64,000 nt of DNA from Vibrio tapetis subsp. quintayensis (GCF_030409945.1 NZ_JAUFQV010000028.1:248001-312000), one strand, 5' to 3'; shown: positions 32,201 through 40,820, counted from the first letter of the stretch. Made by a program: numbers and translations. Notes: a model not told the origin generated them from the sequence alone.

Positions 32201-32203
32201 CGA

Positions 32204-32941
32204 TTAGTGAACATCACGCCAATACTCTTTCTTGAGCAACACCACGATGATCGTGAAGATAACCAAGAACGCCATTGCCCACCAACCTATCGCATGACGC
32301 TCTAGCTTAACTGGGTCACCGGAATAATCGAGGAAGTTAACTAAGTCACGCATGGCATTATCGTATTCAGTCGCGCTCATTTCGCCACGACCGTTCGATT
32401 GAGTACCTACCACGACTGTCACTTCTTTGCCATCAACCATGTGTGTTTCAAATATAGGCTCTGGAATACCTTGCAGTTCTTCTAATACATGCGGCATACC
32501 AACACTTGGGAAAACAAGGTTGTTCACTCCAAATGGGCGTGACGGGTCAGCATAGAAAGAACGCAAATAAGTGTATAACCAGTCTGCACCACGAACACGA
32601 GATACCAGTGTCAAATCTGGTGGCGGAGCACCAAACCATTGACCTGCTTGTTTCTCAGGGATGGCATTCTGCATCAATGAACCAATTTTCACATTAGGAT
32701 CAAAGATCAAGTTCTCTTTCATCAAATCCAGTGGAATACCGATGTCCGTTGCTACTCGCTCATATCGTTGATATTGCGTTGAGTGACAACCCATACAGTA
32801 ATTCATGAATAATTTGGCGCCATTTTGTAAGGAAGCCTTATCCGTTAGATCATTGTTTGCCTTATCTAAAGGTACAGTGGCTCCTGCCGCCATTGCCAAA
32901 GATGGCAACAACGCAAAAAGTATAACAATCCACTTTTTCAT
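32204..32941 (-). CDS. petC: Cytochrome c1 of the bc1 complex
   Basis: Cytochrome c1 carries electrons from the Rieske protein to soluble cytochrome c. The 245-residue protein has a signal peptide (cleavage near AMA-A), the haem site C49-MGC-H53 and an axial methionine in VGMPHVL near 155. The C-terminal membrane anchor spans about 218-238. It overlaps petB by one base (TAATG). A c1 protein of 245 residues is in the usual range for gammaproteobacteria. Confidence 0.96.
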   Translation of the reverse strand: MKKWIVILFALLPSLAMAAGATVPLDKANNDLTDKASLQNGAKLFMNYCMGCHSTQYQRYERVATDIGIPLDLMKENLIFDPNVKIGSLMQNAIPEKQAGQWFGAPPPDLTLVSRVRGADWLYTYLRSFYADPSRPFGVNNLVFPSVGMPHVLEELQGIPEPIFETHMVDGKEVTVVVGTQSNGRGEMSATEYDNAMRDLVNFLDYSGDPVKLERHAIGWWAMAFLVIFTIIVVLLKKEYWRDVH

Positions 32942-34203
32942 TATAATGTTAACCTCTCTGGTAATGGTTTCGTTGCTTCGTTTTTACTGTAGAAGAACAG
33001 CAATACGAAGAACATGAAGTAACCCAAGCTAAAGATACGCGCAAACATGGTGTACAGCTCTGTAGCAGGTAACGCACCCAGAATACCAAGAGCAATGAAG
33101 CTAATCGTAAACTGAATGATGTTCACCAAATGTAGTTTGCTACGGTAACGGTACGAACGTACTTTGCATCGGTCAAACCATGGCAGTAAGAACAACACGA
33201 CAATTGAAGCACCCATTGCGATAACACCCAATAGCTTGTCTGGAACAGCACGTAAAATCGCGTAAAACGGCGTGAAGTACCAAACCGGAGCAATGTGCTC
33301 TGGAGTTTTCAGTGGGTTAGCGGCTTCAAAGTTAGGCGGCTCAAGGAAGAACCCACCCATTTCTGGGTTAAAGAACAGCACATAACAGAAGAAGAATAAG
33401 AAACCTGCGATACCAACAAAGTCTTTTACCGTTCCATATGGGTGGAATGGAATAGAATCAATGATGTCGTATTTCTTAGTGTAATCTTTGTGGAATTTAA
33501 ATTGTGACTGGTAGTCATCGCCCATTGTGCCTTTTGGTAATTTGGTTTCAATACCATCAGGGTTGTTCGAGCCCACTTCATGCAAAGCGATAATATGAAG
33601 AACAACGAGTAACAATAGAACGATGGGCAGCGCTATAACATGTAAAGCAAAGAAACGGTTTAGCGTCGCGCCAGAGATAACGTAGTCACCACGTATCCAT
33701 AGTGTTAGGTCATCACCAATTACGGGTATGGCCCCAAACAAGGATATGATTACCTGCGCGCCCCAGAAAGACATTTGTCCCCAAGGTAGCAAGTAGCCCA
33801 TAAAGGCTTCAGCCATCAAGACTAAGAAAATCAGCATGCCAAATAACCACAGAAGCTCACGTGGTTTTTGGTAAGAACCGTAGATAAGGCCACGGAACAT
33901 ATGCAGATAAATCACGACGAAGAATGCGGAGGCTCCAGTGGAGTGCATATATCGTAATAGCCAGCCATACTCAACATCACGCATGATGTACTCAACGGAG
34001 GCAAAAGCGCCCTCTCCAGTCGGTACGTAATTCATGGTTAGCCAAATGCCCGTCAAGATCTGGTTTACTAGCACTAACATGGCTAGTGAACCAAAAAAAT
34101 ACCAAAAGTTAAATGTTTTCGGCATTGGGTATTCAGACAGATGTTTTTTGTACGCATTCATTGCGGGTATGCGTTTTTCTACCCAGTCCAATAATGCTTG
34201 CAT
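32941..34203 (-). CDS. petB: Cytochrome b of the bc1 complex
   Basis: Cytochrome b holds the two b haems and the quinol oxidation and reduction sites. The 420-residue protein has eight or so membrane helices. Haem ligands are H87 and H101 (13 residues between) and H188 and H203 (14 residues between). The Qo motif is PVWY (306-309) rather than the mitochondrial PEWY. One-base TAATG overlaps join it to petA and petC, so the operon is translated as a coupled unit. Confidence 0.96.
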   Translation of the reverse strand: MQALLDWVEKRIPAMNAYKKHLSEYPMPKTFNFWYFFGSLAMLVLVNQILTGIWLTMNYVPTGEGAFASVEYIMRDVEYGWLLRYMHSTGASAFFVVIYLHMFRGLIYGSYQKPRELLWLFGMLIFLVLMAEAFMGYLLPWGQMSFWGAQVIISLFGAIPVIGDDLTLWIRGDYVISGATLNRFFALHVIALPIVLLLLVVLHIIALHEVGSNNPDGIETKLPKGTMGDDYQSQFKFHKDYTKKYDIIDSIPFHPYGTVKDFVGIAGFLFFFCYVLFFNPEMGGFFLEPPNFEAANPLKTPEHIAPVWYFTPFYAILRAVPDKLLGVIAMGASIVVLFLLPWFDRCKVRSYRYRSKLHLVNIIQFTISFIALGILGALPATELYTMFARIFSLGYFMFFVLLFFYSKNEATKPLPERLTL

Positions 34204-34796
34204 TAGGCATCCCCTCCGTCATCAACACCAATAATCACTTTGGTGTCACTTAAATAAGTGTGTGGTGGGATCACTAAGTTTAGTGGTGCTGGGACCCCTT
34301 GGAAAACTCGGCCTGCCAGATCAAACTTCGAACCATGACACGGACAGAAGAATCCAGATTTAACCCCTTTCACCTGCTCACCAAACGTATCAGGCAAGTG
34401 TGTCGGTGAGCAGCCTAAGTGAGTACATATACCAACGGCAATGAAGTATTCAGGCTTTATGGAGCGATATTCGTTTTGAGCGTACTCAGGTTGTTGCTCT
34501 TCCTGAGAGCTAGGATCTCGAAGTTGGTCTTCAACCTTTTTTAAGTCGTCTAGCGCAGATTGACCACGACGAACGATCCAAACAGGTTTACCACGCCACT
34601 CAACACGGAGTAGCCCCCCTTCATCGATTTTTCCGATATCCACTTCAACCGGGGCGCCAGCCGCTTTCGCTTTGGCGCTCGGGTTCCATGATTTAATAAA
34701 AGGCACGGCCACAGCGACTGTTCCTAACCCACCAACCACTGCCGTAGTCGCGGTAAGGAAACGCCGACGTCCGTTATTTAAAGGCGCATTGCTCAT
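34203..34796 (-). CDS. petA: Rieske iron-sulfur subunit of the bc1 complex
   Basis: The Rieske subunit moves between quinol and cytochrome c1, passing one electron. From the ATG at 34796 it has 197 residues. It has a Tat-type N-terminus (GRRRFLTATT) that stays as the membrane anchor. Cluster ligands lie in CTHLGC (124-129) and CPCHGS (151-156), both intact. A start at 34811 is possible, but relatives begin MSNAP and a GGGAG ribosome site fits 34796. A good promoter lies about 100 bp upstream. Confidence 0.96.
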   Translation of the reverse strand: MSNAPLNNGRRRFLTATTAVVGGLGTVAVAVPFIKSWNPSAKAKAAGAPVEVDIGKIDEGGLLRVEWRGKPVWIVRRGQSALDDLKKVEDQLRDPSSQEEQQPEYAQNEYRSIKPEYFIAVGICTHLGCSPTHLPDTFGEQVKGVKSGFFCPCHGSKFDLAGRVFQGVPAPLNLVIPPHTYLSDTKVIIGVDDGGDA

Positions 34797-34894
34797 CCAA
34801 CATTCTCCCATTTGCTCCCTTTGGCTTGTTTTAATTTCCTATTAAGAGCACGGCTAACAAATCTACAGATTATTTGTATTTATTTTGATGGGAA

Positions 34895-34923
34895 ATGATA
34901 AAGAAAACCCTACTTTTTGACAA
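34895..34923 (-). promoter_or_regulatory. Strong predicted promoter for petABC
   Basis: On the - strand TTGTCA and TATCAT are 17 bp apart; both match consensus at five of six positions. It lies in the 328-bp gap between petA and rpsI and gives a leader of about 90 nt. Confidence 0.65.
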
Positions 34924-34946
34924 GATAAAGCTACTTTTTTGTAACA

Positions 34947-34978
34947 TTTGTGAGGCGAATCGCCCGTTCCGTCACAAA
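34947..34978. promoter_or_regulatory. Nested inverted repeat upstream of the petABC promoter
   Basis: Arms TTTGTGA and TCACAAA lie 18 bp apart and enclose a smaller inverted repeat GGCGA-A-TCGCC (34954-34964). The element lies 24-55 bp upstream of the petA -35 box, where activators often bind. The TGTGA/TCACA halves resemble CRP half-sites but the gap is 18, not 6. The rest of the 34797-35045 gap shows nothing else I can name. Confidence 0.4.
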
Positions 34979-35045
34979 AGGAGAGAAAGGAAAACTAAAG
35001 GAAGTAGGTCTAGGAGTTAATTACAGTTTTAGAACATCAAAAAAC

Positions 35046-35073
35046 AAAAAAGCCCGGCATAAGCCGAGCTTTT
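35046..35073 (-). terminator. Intrinsic terminator after rpsI
   Basis: On the - strand AGCTCGGC pairs with GCCGGGCT (one U-G) around TTAT and is followed by six T. It lies about 50 bases after the rpsI stop and ends the rplM-rpsI operon ahead of petABC. Confidence 0.9.
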
Positions 35074-35124
35074 GATTCCACATTTCCAGCCATAAGCTGA
35101 AGCGTGTATCTTTTCGAAAAAAGA

Positions 35125-35517
35125 TTAACGCTTAGAGAATTGTGGTTTACGACGTGCTTTACGTAGACCAACTTTCTTACGCTCAACGCAACGAGCGTCA
35201 CGAGTAACGTAGCCAGCTGCACGTAGAGCAGGACGGAAAGACTCATCGTATTCCATAAGAGCACGAGTGATGCCGTGGCGGATTGCGCCAGCTTGACCAG
35301 AAATACCACCACCAGAAACAGTGATGTATAGGTCAAGTTTGTCAGTTAGTTCAACTAGCTCAAGTGGTTGACGAACAACCATACGAGAAGTTTCGCGACC
35401 GAAGTAAACATCAAGGCTACGCTTGTTGATTACGATGTCACCGCTACCTGGTTTGATGAAAACACGAGCTGCTGAGCTCTTGCGACGACCAGTGCCGTAG
35501 TATTGATTCTCTGCCAT
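35125..35517 (-). CDS. rpsI: 30S ribosomal protein S9
   Basis: S9 binds the head of the 30S subunit and its C-terminal tail reaches the P-site tRNA. From the ATG at 35517 it has 130 residues, starting [18 protein letters not shown] and ending [12 protein letters not shown], with the essential C-terminal arginine. An ATG two codons earlier (35523) is closer to the GGGG ribosome site, but family members begin MAENQ. rplM lies 10-16 bases upstream in the same operon. Confidence 0.98.
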   Translation of the reverse strand: MAENQYYGTGRRKSSAARVFIKPGSGDIVINKRSLDVYFGRETSRMVVRQPLELVELTDKLDLYITVSGGGISGQAGAIRHGITRALMEYDESFRPALRAAGYVTRDARCVERKKVGLRKARRKPQFSKR

Positions 35518-35532
35518 TTTCATAATCCCCGA

Positions 35533-35961
35533 TTAGATGTCTAGTACTTGTGGTTGTTGAGCAACATGGTTGTGCTCAGCGCCAGCGTAAACTTTTAGCT
35601 TACGGTACATAGCACGGCCTAGAGGACCACGTGGTAACATACCTTTAACAGCTAGTTCAAGAACCATCTCTGGCTTCTTAACAATCAATTTTTCAAAAGT
35701 GATTGTCTTAAGGCCACCAGGGAATTCAGAGTGACGGTAGTAAACCTTACCCTTCGCCTTGTTACCTGTTACAGCAACTTTCTCAGCGTTTACAACGATG
35801 ATGTAATCACCAGTGTCTACGTGAGGAGTGTATTCTGCTTTATGCTTGCCACGAAGGCGAGAAGCGATTTCACTTGCTAGACGGCCAAGAGTTTTGCCTT
35901 CAGCATCTACTACATACCAGTCGCGTTTTACAGTTTCTGGTTTAGCAACGAAAGTTTTCAT
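35533..35961 (-). CDS. rplM: 50S ribosomal protein L13
   Basis: L13 is an early-assembling 50S protein. The 142-residue protein begins [20 protein letters not shown] and has the conserved [16 protein letters not shown] and [19 protein letters not shown] blocks. It heads the rplM-rpsI operon. In E. coli L13 represses its own operon by binding the mRNA leader; here the leader is about 150 nt and has a strong hairpin (35997-36014), so similar control is plausible. Confidence 0.98.
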   Translation of the reverse strand: MKTFVAKPETVKRDWYVVDAEGKTLGRLASEIASRLRGKHKAEYTPHVDTGDYIIVVNAEKVAVTGNKAKGKVYYRHSEFPGGLKTITFEKLIVKKPEMVLELAVKGMLPRGPLGRAMYRKLKVYAGAEHNHVAQQPQVLDI

Positions 35962-35996
35962 GCTAATAATTACCTATTTAAAAAATTTACACTTAA

Positions 35997-36014
35997 GGAA
36001 CAAGTATTTGTTCC
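35997..36014 (-). promoter_or_regulatory. Leader hairpin upstream of rplM (possible L13 control)
   Basis: A perfect 7-bp stem GGAACAA / TTGTTCC with a 4-nt loop lies 36-53 bases before the rplM start, inside the transcript predicted from the -10 at 36118-36123. A run of six T follows at about 11 bases. It could be part of an autoregulatory leader; I cannot show binding of L13. Confidence 0.4.
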
Positions 36015-36117
36015 CACTGTCTAAGAGCACCATTATCACCCCTTCGAGTGTTGGAAACTCTTGGCATAACCGCAATAATTTCGCAATTAGAGGCCGGCAG
36101 TAACGGTAGGTCGCAGG

Positions 36118-36123
36118 ATTATA
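36118..36123 (-). promoter_or_regulatory. Predicted -10 box of the rplM-rpsI promoter
   Basis: On the - strand a perfect TATAAT is followed by CCTGCGACC, a GC-rich discriminator as found at ribosomal promoters under stringent control. The -35 region (TTTTTT/TGATTT) is weak. The predicted start is about 150 nt before rplM. Confidence 0.5.
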
Positions 36124-36218
36124 GAGAAGAGTGAGGAAAAAATCACCTCTTTTCGAGTAAAAAAGTCAATTTTTTCATCCGTATTTTGGTGAGCAATCAA
36201 GGAAAGGTAACATTTGCG

Positions 36219-37322
36219 CTAAGCTAGGTGCTCTCTGGCTAAGTATTCATGGCTCTGCATTTCAATAAGCCGCGACTGACAACGTTTAAATTCAAACTCT
36301 AAGTGGCCACCGGAATACAGTAGTTCCAAGGCAACTTCGGCAGAAATGATCAGTTTGACATTGCGTTCATAAAACTCATCAACCAAGGCGATAAAACGCC
36401 TAGCTGCATCATCGCTTTCTCTTTGCATTATTTTCACGTCAGCAAGCAAAACCGTGTGGTAAACACGAGACAGCTCAATATAGTCATTTTGACTGCGCAT
36501 GGTTTCGCAAAGCTGCTCAAAGCTAGCAAATAGAACATCGTCATGGCTATTAATGACGTCCAGCTGGCGATGATTCACCTCTATATTGGTAACCGAACTG
36601 TGTCCGTTACCAACCAGTTGTTGGTAATAGAGGTTCAAATTTCGGTTGGCCGCTTCATCTAACGGGTAATGGTAGATTTCAGCCTGCTCTAGGGTTCGCA
36701 GTCGGTAATCAACGCCGCTATCAACATTGAGTATTTTGCAGTTTTTTTGGATAAGTTCGATGGCAGGCATAAAACGAGCTCTTTGCAGGCCATTTTTATA
36801 CAGATCTTCAGGTGGAATATTAGACGTCGCTACCAATACCATATTTCGTGCAAACAAAGCTTGCAGCAGAGTGGCTAAAATCATCGCGTCAGTTATGTCT
36901 GATACGTAAAATTCATCAAAACAAATAATATCCGCTTCGGCTTTAAAGCTATCCGCTACTTTCTCTAAAGGATCACTTACATCTTGCAATTCCTTTAGCT
37001 CATCGTGCACACGATACATAAAGCGATGAAAGTGAACTCTCATTTTTCTTGAACTTGGTACGGCATCATAAAAGGTATCCATCAGGTAGGTTTTACCCCG
37101 CCCAACGCCGCCCCAAAAATACAGACCTTGTGGTTGTTCTTTTGCTTGAGGCTTCTTACCCAACCAGCGGGCTAAACGGCCTTGCTGAGGCTCGGGTGCC
37201 TGTTGGTACCCTAAAAAATCATGATATAGCTGTTCTAAACAATCAACCGCTTGCGTCTGCGCAGCATCGACACTAAATCCATTAAGTTCAATATCTTGCA
37301 TATATTTTTGTTTCGGGGTCAT
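36219..37322 (-). CDS. zapE: Division-associated ATPase ZapE (AFG1 family)
   Basis: ZapE is an AFG1-type ATPase that, in E. coli, joins the Z ring late in constriction and is needed under low oxygen or high temperature. The 367-residue protein has Walker A GGVGRGKT at 71-78, FHRFMYRVHDEL near 97 and Walker B IICFDEFYVSDI near 134. No clear ribosome site precedes the ATG at 37322; a second ATG at 37301 is possible. It lies upstream of rplM and divergent from zapG. Confidence 0.94.
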   Translation of the reverse strand: MTPKQKYMQDIELNGFSVDAAQTQAVDCLEQLYHDFLGYQQAPEPQQGRLARWLGKKPQAKEQPQGLYFWGGVGRGKTYLMDTFYDAVPSSRKMRVHFHRFMYRVHDELKELQDVSDPLEKVADSFKAEADIICFDEFYVSDITDAMILATLLQALFARNMVLVATSNIPPEDLYKNGLQRARFMPAIELIQKNCKILNVDSGVDYRLRTLEQAEIYHYPLDEAANRNLNLYYQQLVGNGHSSVTNIEVNHRQLDVINSHDDVLFASFEQLCETMRSQNDYIELSRVYHTVLLADVKIMQRESDDAARRFIALVDEFYERNVKLIISAEVALELLYSGGHLEFEFKRCQSRLIEMQSHEYLAREHLA

Positions 37323-37642
37323 GGCGGAGAGCTATACCTTAAGGCCGTCTATCTTGACTCACTGGTTGCTAGGTAAAGATAGCCACCGCGAAGTCAAATA
37401 CAGAGAAATTAGTTTCAGTCAGTCAAAATTTATTGGCACATCTTATTACTATTCTAATGTGCTTTTTTCTTTATCAGAGTATCGACTCATAGTACCATGA
37501 TCGGGCTAACATGTAACAGTGTAGTAACATTCCATGGTCGGTATCTGGCAAAAATAATAACCAATAGTGTCACCGCTTAACGCACCAAATATTGACTCAT
37601 GCTTCCCACCCTAAAAGTGACAACAACGACAAAGGAGCAATT
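37323..37642. other. Divergent promoter region between zapE and zapG
   Basis: This 320-bp gap holds no gene I can support. For zapE (- strand) TTGACT and TACCTA lie 16 bp apart at 37370-37397, about 50 bp before the gene. For zapG (+) TTGGCA and TAATGT lie 16 bp apart at 37433-37460, a weaker match with a leader of about 175 nt. An in-frame ATG at 37592 extends the zapG frame upstream, but the AAAGGAG site before 37643 decides the start. Confidence 0.45.
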
Positions 37643-38098
37643 ATGCCTTGGATGTACGCCTTAATCGGACTGGTTATCGGTCTTATCATTGGTTTTGCAA
37701 TTTCTCGCTTTATGACACCGGAATACAATAAACAAAAACTGGTCCAAAAAGAACTTGATGGCGCTAAATTTGAGTTGGAACAACAACGTCAAGAACTCAC
37801 CGACCATTTCTCTCAAACCGCTGAAATGTTGGATATCCTTGGTAAAGATTACACTAAGCTATATCAGCACATGGCAAAGACATCGAGCGAATTACTGCCG
37901 AATGTTCCTGAGCAAGATAATCCGTTTGTGAAAAAAATAACTCAACAGAACCCAGAGCCACAAATTGAGACGGAAGCACACGAAGACTCAAACTCTCAAC
38001 CAAAGGATTACGCTAATGGCGCAACAGGGCTGTTAAAAGATGATGAGAAAGAAATCATCGAAACACCGCCAACCGTTGAAGAGAAAAAGTCTGCATAA
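37643..38098 (+). CDS. zapG: Z-ring-associated membrane protein ZapG (YhcB, DUF1043)
   Basis: ZapG (YhcB) is an inner-membrane protein with a long cytoplasmic coiled coil that affects cell envelope growth and division in E. coli. The 151-residue protein has an N-terminal membrane helix (about 4-22, with GLVIGLIIGFAI), then a coiled coil (about 32-75) and an acidic tail. The ribosome site AAAGGAG lies 5 bases before the ATG. It lies upstream of degQ, the usual neighbour. Confidence 0.93.
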   Translation: MPWMYALIGLVIGLIIGFAISRFMTPEYNKQKLVQKELDGAKFELEQQRQELTDHFSQTAEMLDILGKDYTKLYQHMAKTSSELLPNVPEQDNPFVKKITQQNPEPQIETEAHEDSNSQPKDYANGATGLLKDDEKEIIETPPTVEEKKSA

Positions 38099-38109
38099 AC
38101 AACATTGAT

Positions 38110-38138
38110 TGAACTTTATTTAACCAGCTAGGTCATAA
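38110..38138 (+). promoter_or_regulatory. Sigma-E-like promoter candidate for degQ
   Basis: TGAACTT, 16 bp and TCATAA resemble the sigma-E consensus (GGAACTT, about 16 bp, TCAAA/TCTGA). A start here would lie about 20 bp before degQ. The same bases offer only a poor sigma-70 match (TTGAAC-19-CATAAT). Confidence 0.35.
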
Positions 38139-38163
38139 TTCTCACCTATTAGAGAGGAGTCTT

Positions 38164-39537
38164 ATGATGAAAAAACCTATGCTTGTTTTATCGGCTTTAA
38201 CTTTAAGCTTAAGTTCAATCATCACGCCACTGCCTGCTAGTGCAGCGTTACCCGTTGTGGTCAGTGGCGAACAACTGCCAAGCCTAGCACCTATGCTAGA
38301 GCTTGTTACCCCGGCGGTTGTAAGCATTGCCGTTGAAGGCAAACAAGTATCTAACCAGCACATCCCAGAAGCATTCCAATTTTTCTTTGGCCCCGAATTT
38401 CCAACAGAACAACTTCAAGAGCGGCCTTTCCGCGGGTTAGGCTCTGGTGTCATCGTTGATGCGAAGCAAGGCCAAATCGTCACGAATTATCACGTGATTA
38501 AAGGCGCCGATGAAATACGCGTTAAACTTAATGACGGCAGAGAATATGACGCCGAGCTTATCGGTGGCGATGAAATGTCAGATATCGCGCTATTAAAGCT
38601 CAGTGAAAAAGCCAGCAACCTGACTCAAATTAAATTGGCCGACTCAGATAAGCTTCGTGTCGGTGACTTCACCGTTGCAATTGGCAACCCATTTGGGCTC
38701 GGGCAAACCGTGACTTCTGGTATTGTATCCGCCCTTGGCCGCAGTGGCCTTAACTTAGAAAACTTTGAAAACTTCATTCAAACCGATGCCGCTATTAACA
38801 GCGGTAACTCCGGCGGTGCCCTGGTCAACCTGAACGGTGAACTGATCGGCATCAACACAGCCATTCTCGGGCCTAATGGGGGCAATGTGGGCATTGGGTT
38901 CGCCATTCCTACCAATATGATGAAAAACATCACTGATCAAGTATTGGAGTTTGGCCAAGTTAAACGTGGCATGCTAGGCGTTCAAGGCGGAGAGATCACC
39001 TCAGAGCTCGCCGAGGCGTTAGGTTACGACTCCAGCAAAGGCGCTTTTGTCAGCCAAGTATTGCAAGACAGTGCGGCAGATAAAGCGGGCATTGAGGCTG
39101 GAGACATCATCGTATCCATCAACGACAAAAAAATTGCCACCTTTGGGGAATTAAGAGCCAAAATAGCTTCCCTAGGCGCTGGTAAAACGGTGACATTGGG
39201 CGTCATTCGAGATGGTAAACCCAAGTCATTCGATGTGACGTTACAAGAAGCCAGCGACGCGAAAACCAAGGCCGATAAACTTCACGAGGGGCTAACTGGA
39301 GCGGAGCTTATTAACACGGATGCCAGCGATTCCGAAAAAGGGGTTAAAGTTACCCAGGTAGCTAAAGGGTCTCCAGCGGAAGCCTACCAATTACAAGCTG
39401 GTGACATAATTCTTGCTGTAAACCGCACGCGAGTGAAAAACCTAGCGGAACTGCGGAGCTTACTAGAAAGCAAACCAAGCGTATTGGCCCTCAATATCCA
39501 ACGTGGAGAGCGCACCCTCTACTTAGTTGTCAAATAA
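38164..39537 (+). CDS. degQ: Periplasmic serine protease DegQ (Do family)
   Basis: DegQ degrades or refolds damaged periplasmic proteins. The 457-residue protein has a signal peptide (cleavage near ASA-A at 27), a trypsin-like domain with H110, D140 and S216 (GNSGG) intact, and two PDZ domains (about 260-350 and 370-455). Two PDZ domains distinguish it from DegS. Vibrio has a single DegP/DegQ-type protease here next to degS, so it may cover both roles. The first of two adjacent ATG codons is used; the second is equally possible. Confidence 0.95.
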   Translation: MMKKPMLVLSALTLSLSSIITPLPASAALPVVVSGEQLPSLAPMLELVTPAVVSIAVEGKQVSNQHIPEAFQFFFGPEFPTEQLQERPFRGLGSGVIVDAKQGQIVTNYHVIKGADEIRVKLNDGREYDAELIGGDEMSDIALLKLSEKASNLTQIKLADSDKLRVGDFTVAIGNPFGLGQTVTSGIVSALGRSGLNLENFENFIQTDAAINSGNSGGALVNLNGELIGINTAILGPNGGNVGIGFAIPTNMMKNITDQVLEFGQVKRGMLGVQGGEITSELAEALGYDSSKGAFVSQVLQDSAADKAGIEAGDIIVSINDKKIATFGELRAKIASLGAGKTVTLGVIRDGKPKSFDVTLQEASDAKTKADKLHEGLTGAELINTDASDSEKGVKVTQVAKGSPAEAYQLQAGDIILAVNRTRVKNLAELRSLLESKPSVLALNIQRGERTLYLVVK

Positions 39538-39569
39538 GCAACGAACATAAACAATAATACGTCTTGATA

Positions 39570-39601
39570 AAGGGAGCTTGGTTGCAAGTTCCCTTTTCTT
39601 T
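39570..39601 (+). terminator. Intrinsic terminator after degQ
   Basis: An 11-bp stem (AAGGGAGCTTG / CAAGTTCCCTT, one G-U) with loop GTTG is followed by TTCTTT. It lies 33 bases after degQ, so degS needs its own promoter, possibly near the TTGTAA at 39640-39645. Confidence 0.8.
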
Positions 39602-39711
39602 CATCTAAAAGCAGTGCTATCCTCTCAGTCTACATGTTTGTAATCGCTTCAATTTTTAATAATGATTCGAGTCGAACTGATGTTCTTATGCAGTATCGAT
39701 GAGAGGGTACT

Positions 39712-40776
39712 ATGGGAAAAGCAATTCTACGCTCAGTATTAATGGGCTTGGCCACAGCCATCATACTACTGATTGCTGTACCGTCACTTCGTAGTTCCGT
39801 TATCAATCTACCTAAACCTTTGATCGAAGAGACCATTGGTGACCTGCAACTGTCCTTTAGCCATGCTGTAAGACGAGCTGGGCCTGCGGTAGTTAACATC
39901 TATAGCCGACAATACGTTGAAGAAGATAAGCTGCAACTTAAAACTCAAGGCTTAGGCTCAGGAGTCATTGTCAGCGATAAAGGTTACATTATTACTAATT
40001 ACCACGTTATTGCTCAATCGGATCAAATTATCGTGGCCCTACAAGATGGTCGCTATTCTGCCGCGACACTGATCGGCAAAGATCGTAGAACGGACATCGC
40101 AATATTAAAAGTGGCCATTGATAACCTCCCGGTCATCCCGTTAAATTCAGACTATAAAGCAAAAGTCGGCGACATCGTTCTCGCTATTGGTAACCCTTAT
40201 AATTTAGGCCAAACCACCACTTTTGGTATCATTTCCGCGACAGGCCGATCTTCTATTAGTGCCGATGGTCGTCAAGCGTTCATTCAAACCGATGCGGCCA
40301 TAAACCAAGGTAATTCCGGTGGCGCGTTAGTCAATACCAGTGGCGAACTAGTTGGCATCAATACCGCTTCTTTTCAGCAAGCCACCGATCTTGAAACCTA
40401 CGGTATTTCCTTTGCCATTCCCTACTCACTGGCAAATACCATTATGGAAAAAATCATAGCGGACGGTCGAGTCATTCGAGGCTACATAGGTATCGATGGA
40501 CAGGACATTAACGCCGTATCTTCTCGCTTATTGGGCGGTGACTACGTAGGCGGAATTATCGTAATGGGTATTGACCCAACCGGGCCTGCTGCATTGGCTG
40601 GTTTTCAAAAGCAAGACGTAATTTTGATGATCGATGACCAGAAAGTAAAAGGTCGAGACAGTGTATTAGAGATTGTAGCAGGACTAAGACCAGGTACTGA
40701 AGTGGCCATGACAGTACTAAGAAAAGGCGAAGAAATTAAACTAAATGTAACGGTTGGCGATGACCCTCAAGGGTAA
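39712..40776 (+). CDS. degS: Sigma-E stress sensor protease DegS
   Basis: DegS is an inner-membrane-anchored protease that starts cleavage of the anti-sigma factor RseA when misfolded porins bind its PDZ domain. The 354-residue protein has one N-terminal membrane helix (about 6-24), a protease domain with H98, D128 and S202 (GNSGG), and one PDZ domain (about 250-345). A GAGAGGG ribosome site precedes the ATG. It follows degQ, as in most gammaproteobacteria. Confidence 0.96.
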   Translation: MGKAILRSVLMGLATAIILLIAVPSLRSSVINLPKPLIEETIGDLQLSFSHAVRRAGPAVVNIYSRQYVEEDKLQLKTQGLGSGVIVSDKGYIITNYHVIAQSDQIIVALQDGRYSAATLIGKDRRTDIAILKVAIDNLPVIPLNSDYKAKVGDIVLAIGNPYNLGQTTTFGIISATGRSSISADGRQAFIQTDAAINQGNSGGALVNTSGELVGINTASFQQATDLETYGISFAIPYSLANTIMEKIIADGRVIRGYIGIDGQDINAVSSRLLGGDYVGGIIVMGIDPTGPAALAGFQKQDVILMIDDQKVKGRDSVLEIVAGLRPGTEVAMTVLRKGEEIKLNVTVGDDPQG

Positions 40777-40820
40777 CATACATAAGGCCACGTTAAGCAA
40801 ACGACCGGATTCGGCCTATT

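Noticed and set aside
34947..34978. CRP site upstream of petABC
   Set aside because: The half-sites TGTGA and TCACA are 18 bp apart instead of 6.
30988..37322. petABC as a horizontally acquired insertion between rpsI and sspA
   Set aside because: Base and codon use look like the neighbours, there are no repeats or mobility genes at the borders, and this order is, as I recall, common in gammaproteobacteria with a bc1 complex.
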